A stretch of 36,508 nucleotides of DNA from CAZDDI01 sp964504195 (GCA_964504195.1 CAZDDI010000046.1:1-36508); one strand, 5' to 3'; numbered from the stretch's first letter, positions 24,734 to 32,645 are shown. The notes: generated from the letters alone by a model not told the origin. Translations and numbers: made by a program.

Positions 24734-24868
24734 GATGAAAATGCAGCTGCGAACTGTCTAGTTCGCAGCTATGCGGAGCAGACGTACAGGCTGAAGCCTG
24801 TGGTACAGGGAGAGAATGCGCCGTTCGCGTGCGCAGAGCAGACGCTTTGCGTTACGCTGGTTTTGATT
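24734..24868. repeat. GAACTGTCTAGTTC hairpin repeat, copy 1
   Basis: It shares start (GATGAAAATG), hairpin and end (CGTTACGCYGRTTTTGATT) with 31552-31621. The hairpin AGCTGCGAACT/AGTTCGCAGCT (24745-24755, 24760-24770) is perfect around GTCT. This copy holds about 65 extra bases, including an ACAGGC/GCCTGT palindrome. A CGCCATTC-type repeat follows (about 24868-24884). No gene is seen in 24611-24933. Confidence 0.75.
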
Positions 24869-24890
24869 CGCCATTCGCCATTTTCAAGGA

Positions 24891-24924
24891 AGACCTGGCA
24901 GGTTTCAGAAAACCTGCCAGGTCT
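24891..24924 (-). terminator. AGACCTGGCAGGTTT palindrome, copy 4
   Basis: A perfect 15-bp stem (24891-24905 with 24910-24924) sits around CAGA. It lies 9 bp beyond the stop of the minus-strand lipoprotein gene, so it probably ends that long minus-strand operon. Confidence 0.8.
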
Positions 24925-24933
24925 CATGTCATG

Positions 24934-25722
24934 TTAGTTGGTAATAGTCACAACCAGGGTGTAGCGGATGCCTACACTTTCTGCCAGTACCCCCAGCGTA
25001 TAATCTTGCGTGGCGGGTAAGGTTCCGCTCCACTGGGTTTGGCGCAGCGCACTGCGCAACAACGGCGTACCATCCGCGCCGGTGAGGGTGAGGAATGCGC
25101 CCGAGGGTGGTTCCAGCAGCGCAAGGGTAAGGGTTTGATCCTGCCGCGCTTGCAGCTCATAACTGTTCCCGTTTACGGTGGCGATATAGCCTTGCACGGT
25201 AGCGGAGTCCGCCCCAGGCGCGAAGGCTATCCGGCTGGGGATGGTGATATGGAGCGCGTAGGAGGTGGCAGCGCCCGTGTTAATCACTTGCACGATGTAG
25301 TCCTGCGTGGTGGGCAGCGCGCCGTTCCAAAATCGTTGCTGCTCGGCGGCGGTCAATAGCGTGCGATTATCGGCACCCTGGAGAGCGAGGAACACCGTAT
25401 CGTTGGTCGAAAAGGGGGCCAGGCTAATCCCGGCCTTTTGCCCGGCCTGGGCGTGGATGAGATAAGTAAGGGTGGTGTTCGCGGGAATGGGTTGCTGCTC
25501 CAGAGAGGCCGCAGTCGCTCCGCGCGTAAATTCGATGCGGGTGGCGGTGGGACGTGGGGTAGCTGTTGCTACAGGTGGGCTGGTGGGGGTAAAGGATGTC
25601 ACCTCCAGCGTAGGAGTGGAAATCGTTGTTGGCGTGGCTGTGGGGGTGGGGGCTGCTTGCAACGCGCAACCGATTAACACCAGGTTAATGCTCAGCATGA
25701 CAAAGTACACTCTAAGTTTCAT
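24934..25722 (-). CDS. Lipoprotein with two PPC-like domains
   Basis: This 262-residue lipoprotein has lipobox LIGC (Cys19) and a Thr/Pro-rich linker (about 24-62). Two copies follow of a beta-sandwich resembling bacterial prepeptidase C-terminal domains. Each carries AGQ or RQDQT, then a GADG/GADN turn and an LPxTQDYxxxV strand (about 66-160 and 170-260). Such domains commonly bind or present partners at the cell surface in Chloroflexota. It lies 45 bp after the preceding lipoprotein gene and ends the minus-strand cluster. Confidence 0.8.
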   Translation of the reverse strand: MKLRVYFVMLSINLVLIGCALQAAPTPTATPTTISTPTLEVTSFTPTSPPVATATPRPTATRIEFTRGATAASLEQQPIPANTTLTYLIHAQAGQKAGISLAPFSTNDTVFLALQGADNRTLLTAAEQQRFWNGALPTTQDYIVQVINTGAATSYALHITIPSRIAFAPGADSATVQGYIATVNGNSYELQARQDQTLTLALLEPPSGAFLTLTGADGTPLLRSALRQTQWSGTLPATQDYTLGVLAESVGIRYTLVVTITN

Positions 25723-25767
25723 GGATTTTCACCGACATTTTAGATCGTTTTTCCTTAACAGGGTTGG

Positions 25768-27036
25768 CTAAGGCTGGTTCTCCGGCCTCCACGCGACCAA
25801 AACCTCTTTCATCAATTCTGGGCTAGCATACAGAACGTTGGTGCGTTGAATTACTACGCTATTACCATGGCAATAAGGCAGTGTAGTAATGTATACATGA
25901 ACTCCCTCTTTGTCCGGTGAGCGGTAGATGACCTCTACTGGGCCGCCAGGCCGCCAAGTGCGAATCTCATCTGGGCAGTTACTGCATTCTTTTTCCCAGT
26001 AGGCATACCCATCACATACGGCTACCGAACCGGCACTGGCGACTCCGAGGTTCACGATCTCTCCTGTAGGCCCACGCCCATAGATTGGCACCCGCCAGGG
26101 ATAAGCAGTTCTGGAGGGCATTTCGGTCCAAGCCACCACTTGCGCATCTCCCGCGCCTTGAAAACCCTCGCATACGGTCACTTCATGCGCCTGCGGCTCT
26201 CCGTGAGGTAGCACTAAGGTGTAGGTGGTTCCGCAATTAGCATCGCCCTCCGATATTAGCTGCTGGTAAGTCAACACCGGCCACCGCAGGTAGGGCCGAT
26301 CTAACACAACGGAATCATCCGGCGCACAGCGGGCCTCGTATTGCCGCCCAGTGGCGTGCTCCCGCACCCGAATGCACGAACGCCCATCCGCCAACGTGGT
26401 GCTCCAGGCCAGGTGCTGCGCATCAGGGGCCAGCCACGGTACCTGATGCCGCTGCGGGACCCCGGGCCAGGCCTCTAATAATGCGCGCGTCCCACTGGCT
26501 ATGGTATATTCCCACAGGTGATAATCGCCATCCTGGAAATTGAATTCTACCAGAAACACTTGCCCCTGGCTGATACGCGCTTCATTAATTCCCCACCCCA
26601 GAGGCGCGGTATGGAGTTCCCAGCGCCGCTCGGCCAGTTGCGCCCACAGCACCTCGGGGCGGCGCCATTCTTCCTCCCATACCAATAATTCTCCATCGAA
26701 ATCGCTGGGAGGTGCCAAGTCTTCGGCAGGGCCGGCTATCACGTTCCATTCCCACAAACTATCCACCACCGCTAGTTCAACAAAAGGTGTGGCCGTGGGA
26801 CGAGGCGGTAAAGGCGTGCGGGTGGGCGTAGGCGTAGGGGATGGCGACAGCAGGAGTTGCTGATCGTGCGCTGTCAGCCACTCTTGAAGTTCGTTATCCG
26901 ACAGAGCGAGCGTTAGAGAAGCGGTTGGCGCAGGCAACTGGGCTGGCGGCACCGCACAACCGCGGAGTAGTAATATCCCGCTCAGCAACCACAAGCCAAA
27001 CCAAAGTAGAGTAAGTGTAATTCGATTCATTATCAT
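25768..27036 (-). CDS. Hypothetical surface lipoprotein with Thr/Pro linker
   Basis: This 422-residue protein (ATG at 27036, or 27030) starts with a hydrophobic segment ending LLLRGC, a non-standard lipobox. A PSPTPTPTRTPLPPRPTATP linker follows. The large C-terminal domain contains repeated Trp- and Gly-rich strands suggesting a beta-propeller, with paired Cys such as ECSNC. No specific family is recognised. Together with the neighbouring lipoprotein and solute-binding protein it suggests a cell-surface sensing or capture cluster. Confidence 0.75.
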   Translation of the reverse strand: MIMNRITLTLLWFGLWLLSGILLLRGCAVPPAQLPAPTASLTLALSDNELQEWLTAHDQQLLLSPSPTPTPTRTPLPPRPTATPFVELAVVDSLWEWNVIAGPAEDLAPPSDFDGELLVWEEEWRRPEVLWAQLAERRWELHTAPLGWGINEARISQGQVFLVEFNFQDGDYHLWEYTIASGTRALLEAWPGVPQRHQVPWLAPDAQHLAWSTTLADGRSCIRVREHATGRQYEARCAPDDSVVLDRPYLRWPVLTYQQLISEGDANCGTTYTLVLPHGEPQAHEVTVCEGFQGAGDAQVVAWTEMPSRTAYPWRVPIYGRGPTGEIVNLGVASAGSVAVCDGYAYWEKECSNCPDEIRTWRPGGPVEVIYRSPDKEGVHVYITTLPYCHGNSVVIQRTNVLYASPELMKEVLVAWRPENQP

Positions 27037-27182
27037 CGCCCAAAGTTCTGCTGGGGATGCAGCCGCGTAGCATCCCACACGCCTAAAAACAACATCTTTA
27101 TTATACTGAAGATACTGGTTGGAAGTGTGAAAGTTTGTGATAAATTGTGAGGAGTTGTGATAGGAGGGCGCTACGGCGGTTT

Positions 27183-28700
27183 TTAGGGGTTGGTGGTTGC
27201 ATTCCAGAAGATCAATTCGCCAAAGGGCGTTTGTTGCGCGCCTACAACACAATTTTGATTGACTGCAAAGGTGATCTTGCGGATGAGCAGCGGCTGTATG
27301 ATGGTTTCTTCGAGTATGATGCGTTGCGCATCCATGATAAGCTGTTCCTGCTGGGTTGCGTCTTCGGTGGCGCGGGTTTGCATAATCAGCTCGTGAATGT
27401 CGTTATAAGGGTAATTCAATAAATTGCGTGGGCCAGGGCCAAGGAAGATGCTTAGCGCCGCGTAATCGCTCCAGGCATAATCGAAAAGCAATAGATCAAA
27501 ATCCTGGCGCGTATTGAGTATATCCGCGCGCGGGATTTCGCGGATACGAACGTGGTGTAAGCCCACCTGTGCCAATTGTTGCTGGATTGTAAGCGCTAAC
27601 TCTCTGTAGGTGTTGCTTTCGGGAATGAGCACAATAATCTCGGAGTCACTGTCGAACGCACTGTGCATGAACCAGCTGCGGCTGTGTTCCGGATCGAATG
27701 TGGAGCCGAAATCTGTGATATGCGGGGTGTAACCGAGCGTGTTCGGGGTGAGTGGGGTATGGGCCACTTCAAACGGCCCATCGGCGGCCAGCGCGGTTTT
27801 GTCGATCGCTTGCGCAATGGCCTGGCGTGCGTGACGATCTTGCCAGCGCGCGCGTTGGAAGTTGAACCCCAGATAGGTTAAGCCGCCAGCGGCGGTGTAT
27901 AGCTTGAATTGTGGTTGGGCGGCTAGGCCGGCTGTCTGCCCGTGACTAAGACTCAATACACAGGTTTGCCCCTTTGCCAATGCGTGTAAGCGCGCTTCGC
28001 GGTCAGGCTCAAAGCGGAACGTCAGGCGATGGATGGAAGTTATTCCAGGCTGATGAGCATAAGCTGGGGTATGGTTATAGCGGGGATGGGGGACCAGGGT
28101 TATCCTTTTTCCGGGTATGTAAAGCGTGGGCGCGAATTGATAAGGGCCGGTACAGCTCACGAATCCTGGCGACTGCCACCCGCTTTCCGGGGACGCTATG
28201 ATGCCCGCATACCCATTTGCCAAGGTCAATCGGGTGAATTCGTAATTAGGGTACGGCAGCGTGAAGGTAACGCGCCGCCCATCAGGGTGCGCGGCAATTC
28301 TTACGTCGCGCAAATCGTTTAGCAGGGGCGATGTCCCCAGACGTTGCAAGCGCTCGAAGCTTGCCTGGATGGCCTCCGCATCCAGCGGGGTTCCATCATG
28401 AAAAGTGATGCCTGGTTTTACGGTAATGGTTATTTGCTGCCCATCTGCGCTGTAAAGGATGGCCTCCTCGGCTAAGATACCGTGCAAGCGTCCCCCCGCA
28501 TCTACATAGAATAGCGGCTCGCAAACGTGCCGGAATACTTCGCAGGCTATGGGGTGCGAGGTGTGTTGGGGATCATAATCTCCCGGGTCATCTACCCACA
28601 TAATGGTTAGGGGCCGCCCACCGATCCCCTTGCAATGTAATACTAACCATCCTAAAATCAGTATGACCCACACCGCTGTGAGGACGTATGATTTACGCAT
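27183..28700 (-). CDS. Family-5 extracellular solute-binding protein
   Basis: This 505-residue protein has an N-terminal hydrophobic anchor (about 7-22) followed by the SBP_bac_5 pattern of peptide and nickel-binding proteins: DPGDYDPQHT, EPLFYVD, the ADGQQITITVKPGITFHDGTPL signature and the downstream YLGFNFQ and RQAIAQAIDK motifs. ATG 28700 overlaps the regulator's stop by 8 nt; GTG 28703 is an alternative. No permease or ATPase gene is nearby, which suggests a sensory use with the regulator rather than transport, or that the transporter is encoded elsewhere. Confidence 0.88.
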   Translation of the reverse strand: MRKSYVLTAVWVILILGWLVLHCKGIGGRPLTIMWVDDPGDYDPQHTSHPIACEVFRHVCEPLFYVDAGGRLHGILAEEAILYSADGQQITITVKPGITFHDGTPLDAEAIQASFERLQRLGTSPLLNDLRDVRIAAHPDGRRVTFTLPYPNYEFTRLTLANGYAGIIASPESGWQSPGFVSCTGPYQFAPTLYIPGKRITLVPHPRYNHTPAYAHQPGITSIHRLTFRFEPDREARLHALAKGQTCVLSLSHGQTAGLAAQPQFKLYTAAGGLTYLGFNFQRARWQDRHARQAIAQAIDKTALAADGPFEVAHTPLTPNTLGYTPHITDFGSTFDPEHSRSWFMHSAFDSDSEIIVLIPESNTYRELALTIQQQLAQVGLHHVRIREIPRADILNTRQDFDLLLFDYAWSDYAALSIFLGPGPRNLLNYPYNDIHELIMQTRATEDATQQEQLIMDAQRIILEETIIQPLLIRKITFAVNQNCVVGAQQTPFGELIFWNATTNP

Positions 28701-29538
28701 CACAGATTACCGTTTCCTCGCGGTAGAATGTATATCCCACCCCATGCGCGGTAAGCAGATATTTAGGCGCTTGTGGATCAGGTTCGATGTGTTGGCGCAG
28801 CTGGTAAATCAATCTGCGTAACCGCTCTCTCTGGGATGGGGATAACCCGTAAGGTTCTATACTATCTTCAGGCCAGGCGCACTTGAAGAGTGTTTCGCCT
28901 GTTTGCACTGTGCCGACGGTTTCTACCAATTTTCTAATTATGAGCTGCTCTTGCATATTTAGCTTGAAGTCTTGCCATTGCGGTTGTGCGCCATAGTCTG
29001 CGGGGTTGGTGCGGGCTACCTGGCCGCGCGGTTGTTCGGTGTGTAGCCGCAAGGTTTGCCCCAATACAATCCAGTTATCAGAAACGGTGATATCTGGAAT
29101 GCCCGTGGCTGCAATCTCAGCGGGAGCCTCTGTTTTTGCTGAATCCGCACTTGAAGTGACTGTGGCCAGGACGCCCTCCACGTTGTTGGAAATTGTGAGG
29201 GGGATGACGAGCAGTACTTCGTTGGCAAGGTCGGTAAGCCTTTCTTGAATGATCCGGCCTTCGATATGGGCCTCCAGTAGTGAATCCATGAACACTGGCG
29301 TTGTTTGCAATACTTCCAGGCGCGCAGTTGCCGTCTCATTAAGACATTGTAACCCTTCGCTGTGCGTGAAGAAAAACAAAGCTATCTCTCCCAACAGGGG
29401 ATTAACTTTAGGCAGCACATTGCTGATGCGCGCTTGTCGCGCGCTACGCACTGTAAGCCACCCTATATAGACCAATGAAATTGCAGTGATGCTTACTATC
29501 GCCCATACGGGGGCCTGCCAGTAAATGATCTGTTGCAT
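28693..29538 (-). CDS. Membrane-tethered winged-helix transcriptional regulator
   Basis: This 281-residue protein has one N-terminal membrane segment (about 9-30) and a C-terminal OmpR/PhoB-type winged helix (about 190-276; it includes QEQLIIRKLVE, RERLRRLIYQLRQHIEP and the wing LLTAHGVGYTFY). There is no receiver domain. This is the reverse of ToxR/CadC order, with the DNA-binding domain at the C-terminus. AAGGAAGG precedes the ATG. The overlap with the solute-binding protein gene couples their production, so the SBP may supply the signal. Confidence 0.85.
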   Translation of the reverse strand: MQQIIYWQAPVWAIVSITAISLVYIGWLTVRSARQARISNVLPKVNPLLGEIALFFFTHSEGLQCLNETATARLEVLQTTPVFMDSLLEAHIEGRIIQERLTDLANEVLLVIPLTISNNVEGVLATVTSSADSAKTEAPAEIAATGIPDITVSDNWIVLGQTLRLHTEQPRGQVARTNPADYGAQPQWQDFKLNMQEQLIIRKLVETVGTVQTGETLFKCAWPEDSIEPYGLSPSQRERLRRLIYQLRQHIEPDPQAPKYLLTAHGVGYTFYREETVICDA

Positions 29539-29551
29539 AGTCCTTCCTTAT

Positions 29552-29683
29552 CTAGTGCGCTGCGCGTAACATCTGCTCCAAATCGGCTAGAATAGCCGGG
29601 TGCGTGATGTGTGCGCAGCATAGCGCGAGGTATGGATATCCGTTTGTGGGGGTAATTACGCAGGTACAAACTTGAGTGGGCAT
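29552..29683 (-). CDS. Candidate small protein (43 residues)
   Basis: The frame runs from ATG 29683 to TAG 29552 between the membrane protein and the regulator. The sequence (for example PTNGYPYLALCCAHITHPAI) looks protein-like but has no match I know. GGAGA lies in the loop of hairpin ATTGCGCCG/CGGCGCAAT (29711-29682 on the minus strand), whose last paired bases touch the ATG. Expression could thus be controlled by structure. It may equally be noncoding. Confidence 0.3.
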   Translation of the reverse strand: MPTQVCTCVITPTNGYPYLALCCAHITHPAILADLEQMLRAAH

Positions 29684-29712
29684 TGCGCCGCTCGTCTCCG
29701 AACGGCGCAATC

Positions 29713-30465
29713 TCAACTTGAGGACGTGTGGCTTGTGGACGCTGGTAGCTGTGCCGCGATTTCTTCCGGTAAATCTCGTGTGGCCCACCGCCCTCCGGCA
29801 TAGGCCGCAGCGCCGCCTACCAGCACGGTCACGGCCATTTTGCTCAAGTACAGTAAAAGCCGTTCGAGAAAGCTTGTCACGTCTCTGGTTTCTCCCGTCG
29901 CTATTAAGAACGTGACAAGCATGGTGGTGACAATCTCCGTTCGGGTGACCCGCCCTTGTGATACTCCCCAAAAGATGCCTCCCGCAAAGCCTATCAGCAG
30001 ACAGAACGCGCCATATCTTCCCCACATTTCAGGGCCACTGTCAGGGCGGAAATAGGCTAAGATAAACAGGCTCATCACAATAACCGGTACCATTATACTC
30101 GTCCATGGAATGGCTGTTTTTGCGCCACCTAGCAGGTTATGCAGTAAGCACACCAACGTGATCAGGCCCAGCACCACGCCTAAGCTTACCAGTGCCATCC
30201 AGGTGGGAATTATATCTCCTATGCCCAGCTCAGTAGTGTTGAAGGGGAGAATTGCTAACAGGCAGACTGCAATCAGCATAGCCCCTAGCCAGGCTTGGGC
30301 AAAGACTTGCCACCCCCTACGCCGCTCTTCCAGCTGGGGATAGACATGCCGCCAATACCATTTCTGATCCACCCACACACTCCATACGATGCGCAGCCAT
30401 TGTCCCGGCCACCACCAGCGGGCCAGCCCCGCGGCTGCGTCTGGATTCGTGGTTTCTGTAATCAT
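29713..30465 (-). CDS. Hypothetical multi-pass membrane protein
   Basis: This 250-residue protein has about five or six hydrophobic helices (about 57-75, 88-112, 119-137, 151-167, 182-190 and 205-221). A Trp-rich N-terminus precedes them and the soluble tail is Ser/Thr-rich. AGGAGGGG sits 3-4 nt before the ATG. No family is recognised. It is the first gene of the minus-strand cluster that continues with the regulator, solute-binding protein and lipoproteins, so a signalling role is possible. Confidence 0.8.
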   Translation of the reverse strand: MITETTNPDAAAGLARWWWPGQWLRIVWSVWVDQKWYWRHVYPQLEERRRGWQVFAQAWLGAMLIAVCLLAILPFNTTELGIGDIIPTWMALVSLGVVLGLITLVCLLHNLLGGAKTAIPWTSIMVPVIVMSLFILAYFRPDSGPEMWGRYGAFCLLIGFAGGIFWGVSQGRVTRTEIVTTMLVTFLIATGETRDVTSFLERLLLYLSKMAVTVLVGGAAAYAGGRWATRDLPEEIAAQLPASTSHTSSS

Positions 30466-30503
30466 GGTCCCCTCCTGATGAAGCTCAGCCTAGTGACTGT
30501 TTT

Positions 30504-30640
30504 ATCAATGTCATTAAGTTTAGTACATAGACCTGGCCGGTTTGAAGATTTTACGCTGTGCCAACCGCTTGTTCACCGGTAAAGTGCTCCTCAACACACT
30601 TTGTGCGAAATCTGCCAGGTCTTACCTTAATGACATTGAT
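30504..30640. mobile_element. 137-bp MITE-like element built around a split palindrome
   Basis: Perfect 15-bp terminal inverted repeats ATCAATGTCATTAAG (30504-30518) and CTTAATGACATTGAT (30626-30640) enclose the two arms of the AGACCTGGCAGGTTT palindrome. Those arms are at 30529-30543 and 30608-30622, each with one change, and 64 bp lie between them. It occupies the divergent gap between the membrane protein and HIT genes. Confidence 0.7.
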
Positions 30641-30725
30641 TGTTTTATACAGCAGATTGTGGGGTTGGCAATTGTGCTGATTTTTGAATGGGGGTACAAT
30701 GATGAGGGAGATAACGTAGTACATC

Positions 30726-31097
30726 ATGCGCCATTTACTCATCACCCTTGCTCGTTCGAGACTGAGCCGATACATCATCGGATGGATATTTGCACACATG
30801 AGTTGGGCCATCCCTGTCACCCGCTTGCGGGAAACCGCCACGCTAATCGCCTTCCCCCATCCCCAACCGAGCCATCGGTTGCATATCCTGCTGGTTCCCA
30901 AGCGCCCCTACGCCTCCCTGATGGCATTGCCCGCTGACGAGACCGCGTTCTTGCGCGAGTTGATCGAAACAGTGCAAAGCCTGGTGCGCGAGTTCGATCT
31001 GGAGCGCAGCGGCTACCGGCTGATTGCCAACGGCGGCGCGTATCAGGACGTGCCGCAGCTGCATTTCCATCTCGTGGCGGATGTTGAGGTGGGCTGA
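30726..31097 (+). CDS. HIT-domain protein
   Basis: This 123-residue protein belongs to the histidine-triad nucleotide-binding family: PHPQPSHRLHILLVPKRPYA near the middle and the C-terminal VPQLHFHLV. The catalytic middle His is His113. The first His of HxHxH is Gln111, a change I believe occurs in some bacterial members. HIT proteins hydrolyse nucleoside phosphoramidates or similar compounds. A TACAAT -10 element lies at 30695-30700. The N-terminus is longer and more hydrophobic (about 1-30) than typical HINT proteins. Confidence 0.85.
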   Translation: MRHLLITLARSRLSRYIIGWIFAHMSWAIPVTRLRETATLIAFPHPQPSHRLHILLVPKRPYASLMALPADETAFLRELIETVQSLVREFDLERSGYRLIANGGAYQDVPQLHFHLVADVEVG

Positions 31098-31102
31098 CAG
31101 TT

Positions 31103-31135
31103 AGACCTGGCAGGTTTCAAAAACCTGCCAGGTCT
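31103..31135. terminator. AGACCTGGCAGGTTT palindrome, copy 6
   Basis: A perfect 15-bp stem (31103-31117 with 31121-31135) with a CAA loop starts 5 bp after the HIT gene stop. Confidence 0.8.
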
Positions 31136-31300
31136 GAGAAGAAACCATTTTCCAAAGGAGTTTCCATGTGGGTATCCACACCAACGAGGACGAAAATCAC
31201 AGCGAGAGAGCGAACTAAAGTTTGTGGTGCGCTTGCTCGTTGCCGGGTTTTGCTATTCGCAATTTGCCATTTGCTATTTTTGCAGGAGGAGGAATTCGCA

Positions 31301-31528
31301 ATGAAACAAAAATCGTCAGTATGGGGCTATGCGCTTGCGGCGTTGGGTGGGGTGGTTGTTGGCGGCGTGGCGGTGGCGATAGTGGGACGGATTATCCCCA
31401 AATTGATGGAGCGGATGATGGCTGAGTTCCCCCGTCGCATGATGGCACAGATGCGCGCCGCAGGTCACGACCCGGCGGAGATGTGTCGCCGCATGATGGC
31501 GGAATTTGCCAACGAGACTCCAGCGTAA
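31301..31528 (+). CDS. Small Met-rich single-pass membrane protein
   Basis: This 75-residue protein has one Gly/Val-rich membrane segment (about 9-31) and a short cytosolic tail. The tail has three Met-Met pairs (ERMMAEF, PRRMMAQM, CRRMMAEF), suggesting an amphipathic helix. AGGAGGAGG 8 nt upstream supports ATG 31301. I recognise no family. The gap before it (31136-31300) holds a CGCAATTTGCCATTTGC-type short repeat and nothing else I can call. Confidence 0.65.
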   Translation: MKQKSSVWGYALAALGGVVVGGVAVAIVGRIIPKLMERMMAEFPRRMMAQMRAAGHDPAEMCRRMMAEFANETPA

Positions 31529-31551
31529 ACCTCACTCGCCGCATCAACAAC

Positions 31552-31621
31552 GATGAAAATGTAGCGCGAACTGTCTAGTTCGCGCGCGAAGCAGACGCTT
31601 CGCGTTACGCCGATTTTGATT
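31552..31621. repeat. GAACTGTCTAGTTC hairpin repeat, copy 2
   Basis: GCGCGAACT/AGTTCGCGC (31564-31572, 31577-31585) form a perfect stem around GTCT. The flanks match 24734-24868, but this copy lacks that copy's 65-bp middle. Confidence 0.75.
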
Positions 31622-31685
31622 TGGGTTTTTCAGTTATGGAATGAAGCCTGGAACGGTTCCAAACCTACTAGAGCATGCCGGGGGC

Positions 31686-31707
31686 GGTCTCCGACCGAGA
31701 CCTCTTT
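31686..31707 (+). terminator. Possible terminator before the formylglutamate-amidohydrolase-like gene
   Basis: GGTCTC (31686-31691) pairs with GAGACC (31697-31702) around a 5-nt loop, followed by TCTTTT. The 6-bp stem is short. It could end the transcript of the small membrane protein. Confidence 0.45.
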
Positions 31708-31725
31708 TAATACAAGGAGTAGAAG

Positions 31726-32355
31726 ATGAATACAGCGGATTTTCTGGAATGTAAAGATAAATCTCTTTTGATTATCGAGAAAAGAACTGTAGAAGAAGTA
31801 GTGATAGCAGTGCCCCATCATGCCCCTTTAGGTATTAGAACATTACCTTGTCCAGAGCATAAAGATGCTGATGAAAATGCGGGTTTGCTAGGGCTTTATA
31901 TAGCTCAATTACTTGATTGTTGCTGTATTATAGCTTGTAATTATTTTATTGATTCCAACAAATATGAGGATAGCGATTATTTTAAGAAATTATTGTCATG
32001 GAAACCAATTTTCCTTATAGAAATTCATGGACATGGAGGCCGCAGGGCTAGGTATGATATTGAAATATCCTCTGGAAATGCAGAGCGAGATATGTATTCT
32101 CATAAGATGAGCTCGATCCTAGAGGGAAAAATGAAAAAAATTCGCACGCTTGAAAGCTATACAATAAGTGGAAAATATAACGAAATTGCCTTTAAAGCAT
32201 CAAAGAGTAAAACTATTGTTTCGGATAAGTGGCTTCCCTTTCATATTGAACTCCCGAAATCTTTGAGATCTCAAAGCACACATTATCTTCCATTTTGCGA
32301 ATTGTTAGCAGATACCGTCCGTGAAATGCTAGAAGAGCACAAGAGAAATCTTTGA
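31726..32355 (+). CDS. N-formylglutamate amidohydrolase-like protein
   Basis: This 209-residue protein shows the outline of the N-formylglutamate amidohydrolase fold: VPHHAP (His31/His32) at the first zinc site, HKDADENAGLL, FIDSN (Asp76, Asn78) and LIEIHGHGG (His101, His103) in place of the family DLHS. Family members are zinc-dependent amidases. AAGGAG before the ATG is good. It is strikingly AT-rich compared with the genes on either side and is followed by the AT-rich repeat array, so gene and array may have arrived together. The match is partial and the substrate unknown. Confidence 0.5.
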   Translation: MNTADFLECKDKSLLIIEKRTVEEVVIAVPHHAPLGIRTLPCPEHKDADENAGLLGLYIAQLLDCCCIIACNYFIDSNKYEDSDYFKKLLSWKPIFLIEIHGHGGRRARYDIEISSGNAERDMYSHKMSSILEGKMKKIRTLESYTISGKYNEIAFKASKSKTIVSDKWLPFHIELPKSLRSQSTHYLPFCELLADTVREMLEEHKRNL

Positions 32356-32379
32356 ACCACAGTGTTTTATGTTGTACTT

Positions 32380-32590
32380 TATCAGGAAAATCTTTCTAGC
32401 GTTGGGAAAATAATTAAAACGCTGGGAAAATCTTTGTATCGTTGGGAAAATAGTTAAAACGCTGGGAGAATCTTTCTATCGTTGGGAAAATAGTTAAAAC
32501 GCTGGGAGAATCTTTCTATCGTTGGGAAGATAATTAAAACGCTGGGAAAATCTTTGTATCGTTGGGAAAAACCTTGTAACGTTTTTATTT
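32380..32590. repeat. Array of nine CGYTGGGARAAT boxes with exact 20-bp period
   Basis: CGTTGGGA and CGCTGGGA boxes alternate at 32400, 32420, 32440, 32460, 32480, 32500, 32520, 32540 and 32560, always 20 bp apart. This gives a 40-bp higher unit. Degenerate boxes flank the array near 32380 and 32580. All boxes face the same way. There are no spacers, so it is not a CRISPR array. Two helical turns per box would place all boxes on one face of the DNA, as for iterons or a cooperative protein-binding array. Confidence 0.9.
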
Positions 32591-32645
32591 TTTATTTTTT
32601 AGCACAAAAATATGCAATTACCCTTCATTAAAAGGAGCACCGGTG

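Noticed and set aside
32380..32590. CRISPR array
   Set aside because: The repeats are contiguous 20-bp units with no unique spacers, and no cas genes are nearby.
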